From positions 114,825 through 178,824 of the forward strand of contig NZ_BAFM01000005.1 in assembly GCF_000334895.1 (NCBI RefSeq): DNA of 64,000 nt. The letters are read 5' to 3'. The notes below the pieces were generated by a model. It saw only the letters and a list, made by a program, of their open reading frames with translations, searched no databases and was not told the DNA's origin. This document shows, piece after piece, positions 51,563-59,862 of this stretch. Both the position numbers and the translations under genes were made by a program. How positions within the stretch are numbered: position 1 is the stretch's first letter; each line of letters opens with the position of its first letter. This DNA comes from Halococcus agarilyticus (GTDB lineage: Archaea; Halobacteriota; Halobacteria; Halobacteriales; Halococcaceae).

Positions 51563-52948
51563 ATGACACAGTTCGATCTCATCGTGTTCGGCGGTGGCAC
51601 CGGCAACACGGTCGCATCGGCAGCAGCCGCCGAGGGTCTGGAGACCGCGCTCGTCGAGAAGGGGCCGCTCGGCGGGCTGTGTCTCAACCGTGGCTGCAAC
51701 CCCTCGAAGATGTTGATCCAGCACGCGAACGTCGCCAATCAGGTCCGGAACGCCGATCGGTTCGGGATCGACGCGACCATCGACGAGATCCGTTTCGGCG
51801 AGTTCGTTCGGGCGGTGAACGCGGAACTCGCCGACGCCGCCAGCAGCAAGGAGACGAACAAGCGCGAGGAGGAACACCTCACGCTGTTCCAGCAGGAGGC
51901 ACGGTTCGTCGACGACCGCACGATCGAGATCGTCGAGAACGGCGAGACTCACACGGCCGAAAAAGTGGTCATCGCAGCCGGCTCCCGGCCCGTGGTGCCC
52001 GACGCGATCGACGGACTCGCGGACGTCGACTACCTCACCAGCGACGACGCCATCCGGCTCGAAACACCGCCCGACCGGCTCGTGGTGCTCGGTGGCGGGT
52101 ACATCGCGGCGGAGCTCGGCTACTTCTTCGAGTCGTTCGGCACCGACGTGGCGCTGATCGAGATGGAAGACAGCCTGGTGTCCCGCGAGGACGACGAGGT
52201 GGCGGCGGCGTTCACCGAGATCGCGGCGGACCGTCACGACGTACACACCGGTCACCGAGCGTCGTCGGTCGCCAAGTCGGATGGCGAGATCACGGTTACC
52301 GCCGAGTCGGAGAACGGTGACGAGGTCGCGGTGTCGGGCGACGAACTCCTCGTCGCGCTCGGCCGCCGGCCGAACACCGACGGGATCGACCTCGACGCGA
52401 CGAGCGTCGAGACCACCGACGCCGGGTTCATCGCGACCGACGAGCGGCTCCGGACGAACGTCGAGAACGTCTGGGCGATGGGCGACATCGCCGACAACGG
52501 GATGTTCAAACACTCCGGCGACTACGAAGGCGAAGTGATGATCGACAACGTGGCGCGCGAATCGGAGCGGGTAGCGGATTTCACCGCGCTGCCCCACGCC
52601 GTCTTCACCGAACCTCAGATCGGCGCAGTGGGCGAGACCGAATCGGCGCTCGACGATTCGGGTCGGGAGTACGTCGTCGGACGGGCCGAGTTCACCGACA
52701 CCGCGATGAGTCGGGCGCTGAAACTCGATCACGGGTTCGCCAAGGTCCTCGCCGATCCGGACACCCGCGAGATCCTCGGGTGTCACGTCATCGGCCACGA
52801 GGCCTCGATGCTGATCCACGAAGTCACACCGGCGATCCGGTACGGCGCGACGGTCGACGACCTCGCGAACACCCTCATCCACGCCCATCCCTCGATGAGC
52901 AAAGTGGTGATGAAGGCCTGCAAGGACGTCCCTGAGAGCGTGGAGTAG
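51563..52948 (+). CDS. Pyridine nucleotide-disulfide reductase, possible bis-gamma-glutamylcystine reductase
   Basis: A 461-residue FAD enzyme. FAD is bound by FDLIVFGGGTGN, the redox pair is Cys40 and Cys45 in GGLCLNRGCNPSKML, the NAD(P)H loop is VLGGGYIAAELG, and the dimer domain starts near residue 350. The GCNPSK form resembles, from memory, the Halobacterium bis-gamma-glutamylcystine reductase and mycothione reductases more than lipoamide dehydrogenase. No 2-oxoacid dehydrogenase genes lie nearby, which also argues against lipoamide. The His-Glu dyad motif HPTLSE reads HPSMSK at 442-447: the Glu is replaced by Lys447. The start has AGGAG 9 bases upstream. Confidence 0.85.
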   Translation: MTQFDLIVFGGGTGNTVASAAAAEGLETALVEKGPLGGLCLNRGCNPSKMLIQHANVANQVRNADRFGIDATIDEIRFGEFVRAVNAELADAASSKETNKREEEHLTLFQQEARFVDDRTIEIVENGETHTAEKVVIAAGSRPVVPDAIDGLADVDYLTSDDAIRLETPPDRLVVLGGGYIAAELGYFFESFGTDVALIEMEDSLVSREDDEVAAAFTEIAADRHDVHTGHRASSVAKSDGEITVTAESENGDEVAVSGDELLVALGRRPNTDGIDLDATSVETTDAGFIATDERLRTNVENVWAMGDIADNGMFKHSGDYEGEVMIDNVARESERVADFTALPHAVFTEPQIGAVGETESALDDSGREYVVGRAEFTDTAMSRALKLDHGFAKVLADPDTREILGCHVIGHEASMLIHEVTPAIRYGATVDDLANTLIHAHPSMSKVVMKACKDVPESVE

Positions 52949-53024
52949 ACTCGGCGCAAACGATCGAATCGTCGGGATGTGCAGGCACAACTGTTACCTA
53001 TCAACGTGCCGTCCTCGAGGACGC

Positions 53025-53375
53025 ATGCTCGACGACAACAAGACCGTTTTCCACCTGATCGAGGGCGGTTCGGACGAACAGGATCTCGCGCTCACACTCG
53101 CGGAGAACCTCGCGGGCGACGAGTCCATCGACATGGACGACATCGCGGTGCTCGCTCAAGCGGAGGGCATCGATCCAGTGACGACCGACGGGGAAAAGAG
53201 CGACCGCGTCGAATCGCTCGTCGACGACGGCGTCTCGGTCAAGGCGTGTTCCAACACCCTCGAGATGTTCGATCTCACCGAGTCGGACCTCGTCGACGGC
53301 GTCGAGACCGTCTCCTCGGGCGTCGGCGAACTCACGCGCCTCCAGAACGACGGGTACGCCTACATCCGACCGTAG
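53025..53375 (+). CDS. DsrE-family protein
   Basis: A 116-residue protein of the DsrE/DsrF (YchN) sulfur-relay fold: TVFHLIEGGSDEQDLALTLA at the start, the conserved Cys in VSVKACSNTLEMFD at about residue 74, and a C-terminal GVGELTRLQNDGYAYIRP. Such proteins can carry persulfide sulfur. The neighbour upstream is a thiol reductase, so a shared link to thiol chemistry is possible, but this is inference. ATG 53025. Confidence 0.85.
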   Translation: MLDDNKTVFHLIEGGSDEQDLALTLAENLAGDESIDMDDIAVLAQAEGIDPVTTDGEKSDRVESLVDDGVSVKACSNTLEMFDLTESDLVDGVETVSSGVGELTRLQNDGYAYIRP

Positions 53376-53522
53376 CAGGTCACGAGGGCCGGTGACCGGT
53401 TTCCCGTCGATCACTACCCACTGCCTCCACACCAGTGTACTGCGTCGTAGTCACATACCACCGTCCGTCGGTTCGCCGGCGGAGCCCACATCGGTTTACG
53501 CCGCCGATGCATCGGGCACGCC

Positions 53523-53966
53523 ATGACAGCCGACGAACCGGCCGTCGAGGGGGACATCCGCGAACGGATCGCGAGCGACCCCTACTGCGACACGCTGGGG
53601 ATCGATCTGGTCGATCTCGGGCCAGGCACCGCGCGCACCGCACTCACGATCACCGAGGAGTTGCTGAACTTCCACGGAACGCCCCACGGTGGGGCGGTGT
53701 ACTCGCTCGCGGACGCGGCGTTCGCGGCGGCGTCGAACTCGCATGGAGAAACCGCCCTCGCCCTGGAGACCAACATCTCGTATCTCGACAGCGTCGAGGT
53801 GGGAACGACGCTCGTCGCGACCGCCGAGGAGACACACGCGAGCGGGCGAACCGCCGAGTACGAGGTCGTCGTTGTCGGGGACGTCGGGGATCGAAACGAG
53901 AAGGGGGAAGACGGGGGCGACGCGGTGCGGATCGCGACCTTCCGTGGGCGGGTCTATCGACCCTGA
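53523..53966 (+). CDS. PaaI-type hotdog thioesterase
   Basis: A 147-residue hotdog-fold protein. The family motif FHGTPHGGAVYSLADAAFA is intact, with the catalytic Asp/Gly region, and TNISYLDSVEVGTTLVATAE follows. It probably hydrolyses aryl- or acyl-CoA. The insertion VGDRNEKGEDGG near residue 123 is an acidic loop. Convergent with the methyltransferase gene, 19 bases away. Confidence 0.85.
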   Translation: MTADEPAVEGDIRERIASDPYCDTLGIDLVDLGPGTARTALTITEELLNFHGTPHGGAVYSLADAAFAAASNSHGETALALETNISYLDSVEVGTTLVATAEETHASGRTAEYEVVVVGDVGDRNEKGEDGGDAVRIATFRGRVYRP

Positions 53967-53985
53967 CCATCGGCTCCGTGCGAGG

Positions 53986-54606
53986 TCAGTCTCGCGTGGG
54001 CCTGAACACCCGAAGCGTGCCGCGTTTGACCGGCTCCGCTCCGATCTCGGTGAAGCCACGGTCGGTGAACACGTCCTTCCAGTTGCGGTAGTACAGCGGG
54101 ACGCCGTCGACCTCGTTCACCGCGTCCGTGGCCGCGCCCCGACGATCCGCCGCCTCGCCCTCGTTTTCGGCCGTGATGAGGCGATCGTCGGTGATCCGGT
54201 GGAGTTCGTCGAACACCCAGTCGTCGTCGGGGTGGACGTGTTGCAGCGTCTCGACCGAGAACACGACGTCGAACCGGCCGTCGTCGAACCCGGTGATCGT
54301 GTTCTGGATGGCGTCGACGTGAAACGTGCCCTGGGCAGCGAGTTCGGGGTAGGTCTCGGCCATCACGTCGAGCGCGTCGGGGTTGATCTCGATCCCGTGG
54401 AGGTTCTCGTAGCCGTGATCGTGGAGGTGCGCGAGGTGGCGGCCCACGCTGCAGCCGAGTTCGAGGATCGCCGCGTCGCGGTCGACGGATGCGAGGCGCT
54501 CGCGGATCGCTTCGCTCGTCGCGTTCGGCCCGTGGTGGGCGTAGTACGTCGGCGAGTACGCACCCGTTCGTTCCGCCCACCGTCGTCTGGCCTCGGAGGA
54601 ATCCAC
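53986..54606 (-). CDS. Class I SAM-dependent methyltransferase
   Basis: A 206-residue methyltransferase. SAM motif I is AILELGCSVGRHLAHL, motif II GIEINPDALDV, motif IV DVVFSVETLQHVHPDD. Substrate unknown; the fold places it among the small-molecule or lipid methyltransferases of type 11. Divergent from the aIF1A gene. Confidence 0.87.
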   Translation of the reverse strand: MDSSEARRRWAERTGAYSPTYYAHHGPNATSEAIRERLASVDRDAAILELGCSVGRHLAHLHDHGYENLHGIEINPDALDVMAETYPELAAQGTFHVDAIQNTITGFDDGRFDVVFSVETLQHVHPDDDWVFDELHRITDDRLITAENEGEAADRRGAATDAVNEVDGVPLYYRNWKDVFTDRGFTEIGAEPVKRGTLRVFRPTRD

Positions 54607-54701
54607 GTCCGCCAGAGCACGTCGGCGCGTAAAGACACTCCGACTCCCGGTCCGTGTGCCGTTCCCGGGCCGTGTGCCGTGCTACCGGACGATGCCCATG
54701 A

Positions 54702-54707
54702 CTTAAC
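54702..54707 (+). promoter_or_regulatory. TATA-like box of the aIF1A gene
   Basis: CTTAAC lies 24-29 bases before GTG 54731 but only 15-20 before ATG 54722, so it favours the GTG as the true start of a leaderless message. Confidence 0.45.
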
Positions 54708-54730
54708 TGTGTCGGCTCCCTATGAGGGTT

Positions 54731-55015
54731 GTGAGTGAACAAAACGGGCGTCGAAACCTCCGTATGCCCGACGACGACGAGCTGTTCGCGGTCGTGACCG
54801 AACACAACGGCGGGAACCACGTTCGCGTCCGGTGTGAGGACGGCGAGAACCGGATGGGCCGGATCCCCGGCCGAATGAAGTACCGAACGTGGATCGAAGA
54901 GGGCGACGTCGTCCTCGTCGAGCCGTGGAGTTGGCAGGACGAGAAGGCCAACATCGAGTGGCGCTACAAGAGCCAGGACGCCGACCAGCTCCGACGCGAA
55001 GGCCATATCGAGTAG
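54731..55015 (+). CDS. eif1A: Translation initiation factor aIF1A
   Basis: A 94-residue OB-fold factor that helps the small ribosomal subunit bind initiator tRNA and message. Marks are [33 protein letters not shown] and [17 protein letters not shown], all well conserved in archaeal and eukaryotic IF1A. I choose GTG 54731 ([12 protein letters not shown]) because it matches the usual family N-terminus and the promoter distance. Parts of the OB barrel ([16 protein letters not shown]) are shorter or more divergent than in the standard haloarchaeal copy I recall, so it might be a second paralogue. Confidence 0.93.
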   Translation: MSEQNGRRNLRMPDDDELFAVVTEHNGGNHVRVRCEDGENRMGRIPGRMKYRTWIEEGDVVLVEPWSWQDEKANIEWRYKSQDADQLRREGHIE

Positions 55016-55223
55016 CGCTCGTCGCGCTCGAACGGCCAGGCCCCACCATCGAGGCTTCCACCACACGACCGCTACAGCGAACCGCCACGCTGCCCGGATC
55101 GGTGCTGTTTTCTCAGCGAACCCTTGTCCCTCGATCACACCCCACACACCGCTCGTACGGTGAGTGCCATCGGGAACGTCCGTGTCGAAACGCGCAACTC
55201 CCGCCCCCGGGTACGGCCGAGCA

Positions 55224-55886
55224 GTGACCGAGTACGATGCGGTGCTGTTCGACAACGACGGCGTCCTGATCGAGCCGCCGGCACCTGACACCCAGCGCGA
55301 AGCGACGCGGGCCGCGTTCGCCGAGATGGGTATCGACGCGGTCGATCGACGCCACGTTCTCGACGTCGTGAACGGCGTCACCGTCGAACGGCTCCACGAG
55401 ATCTGCGCCGCTCACGACCTCGACCCGGACGCGTTCTGGGAAGCGCGCGAGCGCCACGACGAACGCTCCCAGCTGGACGCGTTCAGAGCGGGCACCAGGG
55501 ATCGCTACGACGACGTTGCGGCGATCACGGACCTCTCGCAGGCCTGTGGCGTCGTGAGCAACAACCACCACTCCACCGTGGCGTTCGTGCTGGAGTTCTT
55601 CGAGCTGCGATCGCCCTTCGACACCCACTACGGCCGCGAGAAGACCGTCGACAGTCTTTGGCACAAGAAGCCGAACCCACACTACCTCGATCGAGCACTC
55701 GACGACCTCGACGCCGAGTCGGCGCTCTACGTCGGCGACAGCGAGAGCGACGTGATCGCGGCCCGTCGGGCGGGCATCGACTCGGTGTTCGTCCGCCGAG
55801 CGCACTGCCGTGACGTGACTCTCGCGGCGACGCCGACCTACGAGGCGGACGACCTCCACGAGGTCGCGGCGATCGTCGATCGATAG
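55224..55886 (+). CDS. HAD-superfamily hydrolase
   Basis: A 220-residue HAD hydrolase of subfamily IA. Motif I is DAVLFDNDGVLIEPP with the nucleophile Asp and acid Asp, motif II VVSNNHH, motif III Lys in WHKKPNPHYL and motif IV VGDSESDVIAARRAG. The helical cap is about residues 15-85. The likely substrate is a small phosphate ester. Start is GTG 55224; an ATG-type start is not available nearby in frame with good context. Confidence 0.85.
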   Translation: MTEYDAVLFDNDGVLIEPPAPDTQREATRAAFAEMGIDAVDRRHVLDVVNGVTVERLHEICAAHDLDPDAFWEARERHDERSQLDAFRAGTRDRYDDVAAITDLSQACGVVSNNHHSTVAFVLEFFELRSPFDTHYGREKTVDSLWHKKPNPHYLDRALDDLDAESALYVGDSESDVIAARRAGIDSVFVRRAHCRDVTLAATPTYEADDLHEVAAIVDR

Positions 55887-55934
55887 TTCCTCGGTCGGAT
55901 CGGGAAACGTCGCGAAGGAGCGTTCGTCTTCGAG

Positions 55935-56786
55935 CTACCCCTCAGCGCCGCCGGACGGTCCGCACGGCGGGAAGCCCTCGACCTGGACGAAAACCTGTCT
56001 GTTCTGTGGGTCGATCTCCTCCCAGCTCACGCTCCCCCGTTCGACGATTCGATCCGGTGCCATCGCCGGATCGCTCAGGACGGTGTAGGCGGTGAGTCCC
56101 GGCGGGCGGAGCGATGGTCCCTCGCTCTCGCCGCCCTCGCCACCGCCCTCCCCGCCGCCCGGCGGCTGGGCGCAGAGGTCCGGCAGGGGATCGGCCGCCG
56201 GGCCACTCACTTCGCCGACGACGATCCGCATGGCCATCCCGAAGATCTCGTGCGGTGCGCAGTTCATCTCGTAGACGCCTGGCTTCTCGAACGTGTAGAG
56301 CCAGTACCCGCCCTGAGGCAGCAACGGCCCGGAAAACGGCGGCACCAGCCGTGGGATCCGCCGTTGGTAGCCGAACTGCGGGTGGTACGCCACCACGTTG
56401 TGGTGGGGCGTCGCCATGGTGAACTTCACCGTGTCGCCCGGCTCGACGTACAGTCCCGTGGGCTCGAAGAAAAACCCCGCTCCGCCTTCGCCCTGACTGA
56501 TGAGCGCCTGAACCTCGTGATCGGGTTCGACGGGTGGAGCGACCTTCGCGACCTGTGAGGAGAACCCGTACACCGGATGCACCTCGTGATCCGAGACGAG
56601 CGCGTTGCCGTCCTGGAGCCTGTCGACGGGGATGCGTCCGTCGCTCTCGTCCTCGTCGCCGTGAGCGCTGGCGATCCCGCTGAACGCCGAGAGGCCCACG
56701 CCAGCGCCGAGCGCCTGGATGACGCGTCGCCTGTCGAGTCCGTAGTCGATACCGCTGTCGTCCGTCGAGTGGTTCGGATCGGTCAT
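55935..56786 (-). CDS. Tat-exported cupredoxin protein
   Basis: A 283-residue exported copper protein. Residues 17-41 make a Tat signal (LDRRRVIQALGAG ending SAHG). The cupredoxin domain (about 80-192) has the full type 1 ligand set: His129 (or His128) in TPHHNVVAYH, Cys176, His179 and Met184 in NCAPHEIFGM. After a Gly/Glu linker (205-225) comes a small C-terminal domain (226-283; TAYTVLSDPAMAPDRIVERG) of unknown fold with a terminal Cys. Its promoter matches that of the haem peroxidase operon at 57444-59449. It might pass electrons to or from the peroxidase. Confidence 0.88.
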   Translation of the reverse strand: MTDPNHSTDDSGIDYGLDRRRVIQALGAGVGLSAFSGIASAHGDEDESDGRIPVDRLQDGNALVSDHEVHPVYGFSSQVAKVAPPVEPDHEVQALISQGEGGAGFFFEPTGLYVEPGDTVKFTMATPHHNVVAYHPQFGYQRRIPRLVPPFSGPLLPQGGYWLYTFEKPGVYEMNCAPHEIFGMAMRIVVGEVSGPAADPLPDLCAQPPGGGEGGGEGGESEGPSLRPPGLTAYTVLSDPAMAPDRIVERGSVSWEEIDPQNRQVFVQVEGFPPCGPSGGAEG

Positions 56787-56845
56787 GATCCACCGACAGC
56801 GTTCCGCCGTATCGTCGTATAGGTGGACGCTAGGCGGCTAGCGGG
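56782..56845 (-). promoter_or_regulatory. Promoter/operator of the cupredoxin gene, copy A of a shared element
   Basis: A 64-base block that matches the block at 59445-59508 at 47 positions with no gap. It contains the start codon (56784-56786), a TATA box at 56818-56821 (about 33 bases upstream of the ATG) and next to it the palindrome CGCTAGGCGGCTAGCG at 56828-56843 with six-base arms. The best-kept parts are the palindrome, the TATA box and the GATCCACCG segment near the start. Confidence 0.65.
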
Positions 56846-56884
56846 TGGACGTTTGGGGCGTCGAGTCCGAGGAGCAAACGGAAG

Positions 56885-57352
56885 GTGAGCCCACTCGTGA
56901 CACTCCTCGACCGTCTTCGACATCTCGCACGCACCCCGCTGGCGAACCTCCGGCGGAGTCTCTGGTGGGTGCGCAAGACGTTCTTCACGAAGCCGCGCTC
57001 GTCGACTCGCTCGCTCACCGTGCCGCTGTCGGTCGCGGAGGTGACACGGTTGCTCGGCCAGCACCATTTCGAGCCCGGGTGGGAGCTCTCCTATCACTAC
57101 CGAGGCGAGATCCTCAACCTCCGACGGGTCGAATACGTGGCTCATCCGTCCGGCCTCGAATGGTGGCAGGTGCATCTCCGTGGGTACGACCACCCGGACG
57201 GGCTCGAACTGGCGGCACACTTCGAAACCGAGCCGAGCGAACACCCCGACACGCATATCGAGACGGTGGGTCTCGACGTCGACCGGGGGATGGCAACGCT
57301 CACGGACCTACTCGACGAGCACGACGTCGAATACGAACGCTCCGACGGATGA
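56885..57352 (+). CDS. Conserved haloarchaeal protein of unknown function
   Basis: A 155-residue protein, basic at the N-terminus (RLRHLARTPLANLRRSLWWV) and then a mixed alpha/beta domain rich in His and Glu (FEPGWELSYHYRGEILNLRR, WWQVHLRGYDHPDG, FETEPSEHPDTHIE). It has no signal or clear membrane helix, although residues 25-33 are mildly hydrophobic. It starts at GTG 56885 after a GAGGAG ribosome binding site 9 bases upstream. It is divergent from the cupredoxin gene and convergent with the peroxidase gene. Confidence 0.7.
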   Translation: MSPLVTLLDRLRHLARTPLANLRRSLWWVRKTFFTKPRSSTRSLTVPLSVAEVTRLLGQHHFEPGWELSYHYRGEILNLRRVEYVAHPSGLEWWQVHLRGYDHPDGLELAAHFETEPSEHPDTHIETVGLDVDRGMATLTDLLDEHDVEYERSDG

Positions 57353-57443
57353 CCGTTCCGCCGACGTTGGCTGGCCCGTATCCAGCCGTCGGCTCGCGAT
57401 TCACTACCTCGGACCGAGTCCGGAAACGAACTGGACGTTCGAC

Positions 57444-59249
57444 TCAGTAGTCGAGCGCGAACGCCAGGAGGTCCCCCATCGTGAACTCGCCGTCGTCCGA
57501 GTGCGGTGCGGGAAGCGTCGGCTCCCAGCCGGGTTCGACTGTCAGGTACGAGCTCGGATCGGCGGCGGCCAGCCCGACCAGCACCTCCGCGACGATCCGA
57601 CTCCCGACCGGCCCGAGTCGCTCGCCGCCCGTTCTCTCGCGTGCCTCGCCGAGGACGTAGTACCACAGCGGGGCCTCCGTCTTCGGGGGCTGGTCGTGCG
57701 CTTCCAGCGCCTCGTCGAACCCGATCTCCTCGTTCGAGAGGGGCTCCTCCTCCATCGCCCGGGCGACCGCCTGGCCCGACGGGAGGCCGAGCCGTCGGCC
57801 CCGCACGAGGTTTCGGGAGGCGAGCGATCGCAGCCACGGCTCGTCGGCGGTCATAAAGGGTAGATCGAGCAGGTCGGGCGCGAGCTTCGGATCGATCCCG
57901 GTGATCGGCTGGGGGTCGATATCGCCCTCGATCGCGAAGAGATGTCGCCAGTCGACGACCCTGTCCTGGGTGACTGGCTCGAACCCACGCCCCAGACTCG
58001 TCTGTGAGTTCGTGCCGAACAGTTCCAGGGGGTTGTCCGCGTCGAAGGTGTCGTTGACGCGGTACTCGAAGCGTGCCTGGCTGTGGCCGAACCGATACGC
58101 AGCGCCAGCGAATTCGAGCGGCAGGTAGGCGTCGTCGTCCCGGTCGATCGTGTAGTACTCGCGTTCGTCGCGGACCGCTTCGACGACCTCGGGCTGACAG
58201 ACCCGCGGCAGGAAGTCCTCGAGGACGACCCACTGGTAGTGCCACCGAACGAGCTGTTGGGCCTCGCCGAACACCTCCTCGTCCTCGCCGTCGCGCAGCC
58301 AGTCCACGACCCGGTTGTGGAACTTCAACATTGCGTGCTGGAGCTGGGCGACGAGAAGGTTCTCGTCGTTGCGCGGATCGCCGATGATGGCCGTCCCGTC
58401 GCGGGTGCGCGAGAGGTCGTTCGGCTCGTCCGCGTCGTTGAGTCCGAGCAGGAACTTCTCGCCGTCGCCGGAGTGCGGTCCCGAGCCGAACGTCGACTGG
58501 TAGAGATGGCGGGAGACGTCGGGACCCGAACCGTAGACGTTGTCGAGGTCGAGCCGCGGCGTCCGGAAGTTCCGGAGCGCGTCGGGATCGTTCTGCCGGC
58601 TGAGGCTCGACAGCGGGTCGAGCGTGATGTCGTGATCGATGAACTGGCCGAGGAAGACGTAGCCGGCAGGGGCCTGGGCTTCCTCGACCGGCGTCTCGCC
58701 CTCGTCGAGAGGGCCGTCCGGGAGCCCCAGCTCCTGTAGGAAGGCCACGTCGTGGTCTGCGGCCTGGAGATACGGGAACAGCCGCCCGAATCGGCCGTGT
58801 CCCGGGGAGGCGGGGCCGCGAGGGACGTTCATCATCCCGCGGTGGTTGACCGTGCCGTGGTGGGGTATCGTCGGCATCCCCGGCTTCTCGTCCATCGACA
58901 TCGACCCGCCCATCGATCCGCCGCTGGACGAACCCGTCTCGCCGTCGTCGGTCGACACCGGGACGAAGAGATCGACGGCGGTCGTCGTGTCGCTCAGCGC
59001 GACCGCTTCGGTGTGGAGATCCGTGTCGGCGTCGAGCACCCGGACGTAGACCTCCGGCACGCCCTCCTCCGGGCCGCCGATCAACTCCACGTCGAACACC
59101 AGTTCGAACCGCCCGTCGCCGTCGGTGTCGGTGGTGCCGAGCAGGTCGTCGGGACCGGAATCGGCGTCGAACGCTTCGATTCGCGTGTCCGCGAGGGGAC
59201 CGTTCGGTGGTGAGACGACCGTGCCCTCGAGCGTGTACCGTTCGCTCAT
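57444..59249 (-). CDS. Animal-type haem peroxidase with N-terminal carboxypeptidase-regulatory-like domain
   Basis: A 601-residue peroxidase of the animal (cyclooxygenase) superfamily. An N-terminal beta domain (1-100; YTLEGTVVSPPNGPLADTRI) resembles carboxypeptidase-regulatory-like folds; a Ser/Gly/Met linker (105-125) leads to the peroxidase. The distal His206 is in LGQFIDHDITLDP (with Asp205 for a possible haem ester), the catalytic Arg293 and Glu296 in DPRNDEN, FHNR at 310-313, and the proximal His389 in AAYRFGHSQ. So the active site is complete. No signal peptide is seen, so the protein may stay inside or be carried out by a partner. It overlaps the small upstream gene by ATGA. Confidence 0.9.
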   Translation of the reverse strand: MSERYTLEGTVVSPPNGPLADTRIEAFDADSGPDDLLGTTDTDGDGRFELVFDVELIGGPEEGVPEVYVRVLDADTDLHTEAVALSDTTTAVDLFVPVSTDDGETGSSSGGSMGGSMSMDEKPGMPTIPHHGTVNHRGMMNVPRGPASPGHGRFGRLFPYLQAADHDVAFLQELGLPDGPLDEGETPVEEAQAPAGYVFLGQFIDHDITLDPLSSLSRQNDPDALRNFRTPRLDLDNVYGSGPDVSRHLYQSTFGSGPHSGDGEKFLLGLNDADEPNDLSRTRDGTAIIGDPRNDENLLVAQLQHAMLKFHNRVVDWLRDGEDEEVFGEAQQLVRWHYQWVVLEDFLPRVCQPEVVEAVRDEREYYTIDRDDDAYLPLEFAGAAYRFGHSQARFEYRVNDTFDADNPLELFGTNSQTSLGRGFEPVTQDRVVDWRHLFAIEGDIDPQPITGIDPKLAPDLLDLPFMTADEPWLRSLASRNLVRGRRLGLPSGQAVARAMEEEPLSNEEIGFDEALEAHDQPPKTEAPLWYYVLGEARERTGGERLGPVGSRIVAEVLVGLAAADPSSYLTVEPGWEPTLPAPHSDDGEFTMGDLLAFALDY

Positions 59250-59449
59250 CGGCAGCTCCTCCCGACAGTGGAGCCCCTTCGCCGACCAGACCGATCGCTC
59301 GGGAACGGACCCGTCGCCCGAACGCCAGCGCGTGTGGTCCCGGTCACGGTGGTCGGTTCCGTCGAGGTGGCGTCGAGCGGCCACACGTGTTGCCGCCAGC
59401 CCCCGTCGTCGACACTTCCTTCGCTTGCGATATCGTTTGGACCCGTCAT
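59246..59449 (-). CDS. Small gene overlapping the haem peroxidase gene
   Basis: A 67-residue protein, MTGPNDIASEGSVDDGG at the start and Arg/Ser/Thr-rich after residue 30. The first 16 residues line up with the start of the exported cupredoxin (MTDPNHSTDDSGIDYG), and the promoter is also a copy, so this seems to be a diverged duplicate of that gene's 5' end, without the Tat signal. The stop overlaps the peroxidase start by ATGA, which supports translation of the small gene as a leader for the peroxidase. No function recognised. Confidence 0.5.
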   Translation of the reverse strand: MTGPNDIASEGSVDDGGWRQHVWPLDATSTEPTTVTGTTRAGVRATGPFPSDRSGRRRGSTVGRSCR

Positions 59450-59508
59450 GATCCACCGGTAGCGTCGCCACGGACCGTGATATACCACGACGCTAGGTGC
59501 ATAGCGGG
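59445..59508 (-). promoter_or_regulatory. Promoter/operator of the haem peroxidase operon, copy B of the shared element
   Basis: The 64-base block matching 56782-56845 at 47 ungapped positions. It holds the start of the small gene (59447-59449), TATA at 59481-59484 (same spacing as in copy A) and the palindrome CGCTAGGTGCATAGCG at 59491-59506 with five-base arms CGCTA/TAGCG. Confidence 0.65.
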
Positions 59509-59604
59509 ACACCCGGGGTTGTTCTCGTTGGTGATGTTGCCGACGGAAGGTCGTCGTAGATTCAGGAGAACGGCAGTTCGGACGATCGCTGTTAGCTTCA
59601 GAGG

Positions 59605-59619
59605 GGCTGAGATCGGTCA
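59605..59619 (+). repeat. 15-base direct repeat, copy 1
   Basis: GGCTGAGATCGGTCA, identical to the sequence at 59793-59807. Both copies lie between the peroxidase operon and the Bat-like regulator gene and read in the same direction, 188 bases apart (start to start). Could be binding sites of the regulator or traces of duplication. Confidence 0.55.
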
Positions 59620-59792
59620 AAAAACCGTCTGTAGCGGTTGTGTGTCGATATCGCACAGCTGCGGTGGAATTATTGTCGTTTTGGTTGATACTTGGTGTTG
59701 ATGGCGAGCTATGCGCAGCTTCGAAGTGCCAAGTAAACGGGGGGCGGCGTTCACGGGATCGACGAACCGCGAGGATAGCGGGAAAGGGAGCC

Positions 59793-59807
59793 GGCTGAGA
59801 TCGGTCA
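59793..59807 (+). repeat. 15-base direct repeat, copy 2
   Basis: Second identical copy of GGCTGAGATCGGTCA, ending 55 bases before the ATG of the Bat-like gene. Its distance from the start is compatible with an operator. Confidence 0.55.
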
Positions 59808-59862
59808 CTGTCGCGTACGGCGTCGATCGGCGGTTCGAGACCCTTCCGGGGAGGCCGGGCTG

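Larger units (their letters stand above)
59450..59862. other. 413-base intergenic region before the Bat-like regulator gene
   Basis: No gene seen. The left end is the peroxidase promoter. The rest is AT-richer than its flanks, with TCAAAAAACC and GGAATTATTGTCGTTTTGG. It includes two perfect 15-base direct repeats (listed separately), a half copy of the palindrome (ATAGCGGG at 59775-59782, also in CCGCGAGGATAGCGGG) and a GGGAGG ribosome binding site at about 59849-59854. Confidence 0.5.

Noticed and set aside
57142..58245. Long frame of 367 codons on the minus strand across the unknown-protein gene and the end of the peroxidase gene.
   Set aside because: Arg/Gly/Pro-rich shadow of the two real genes; GC-rich haloarchaeal DNA makes many such open frames.
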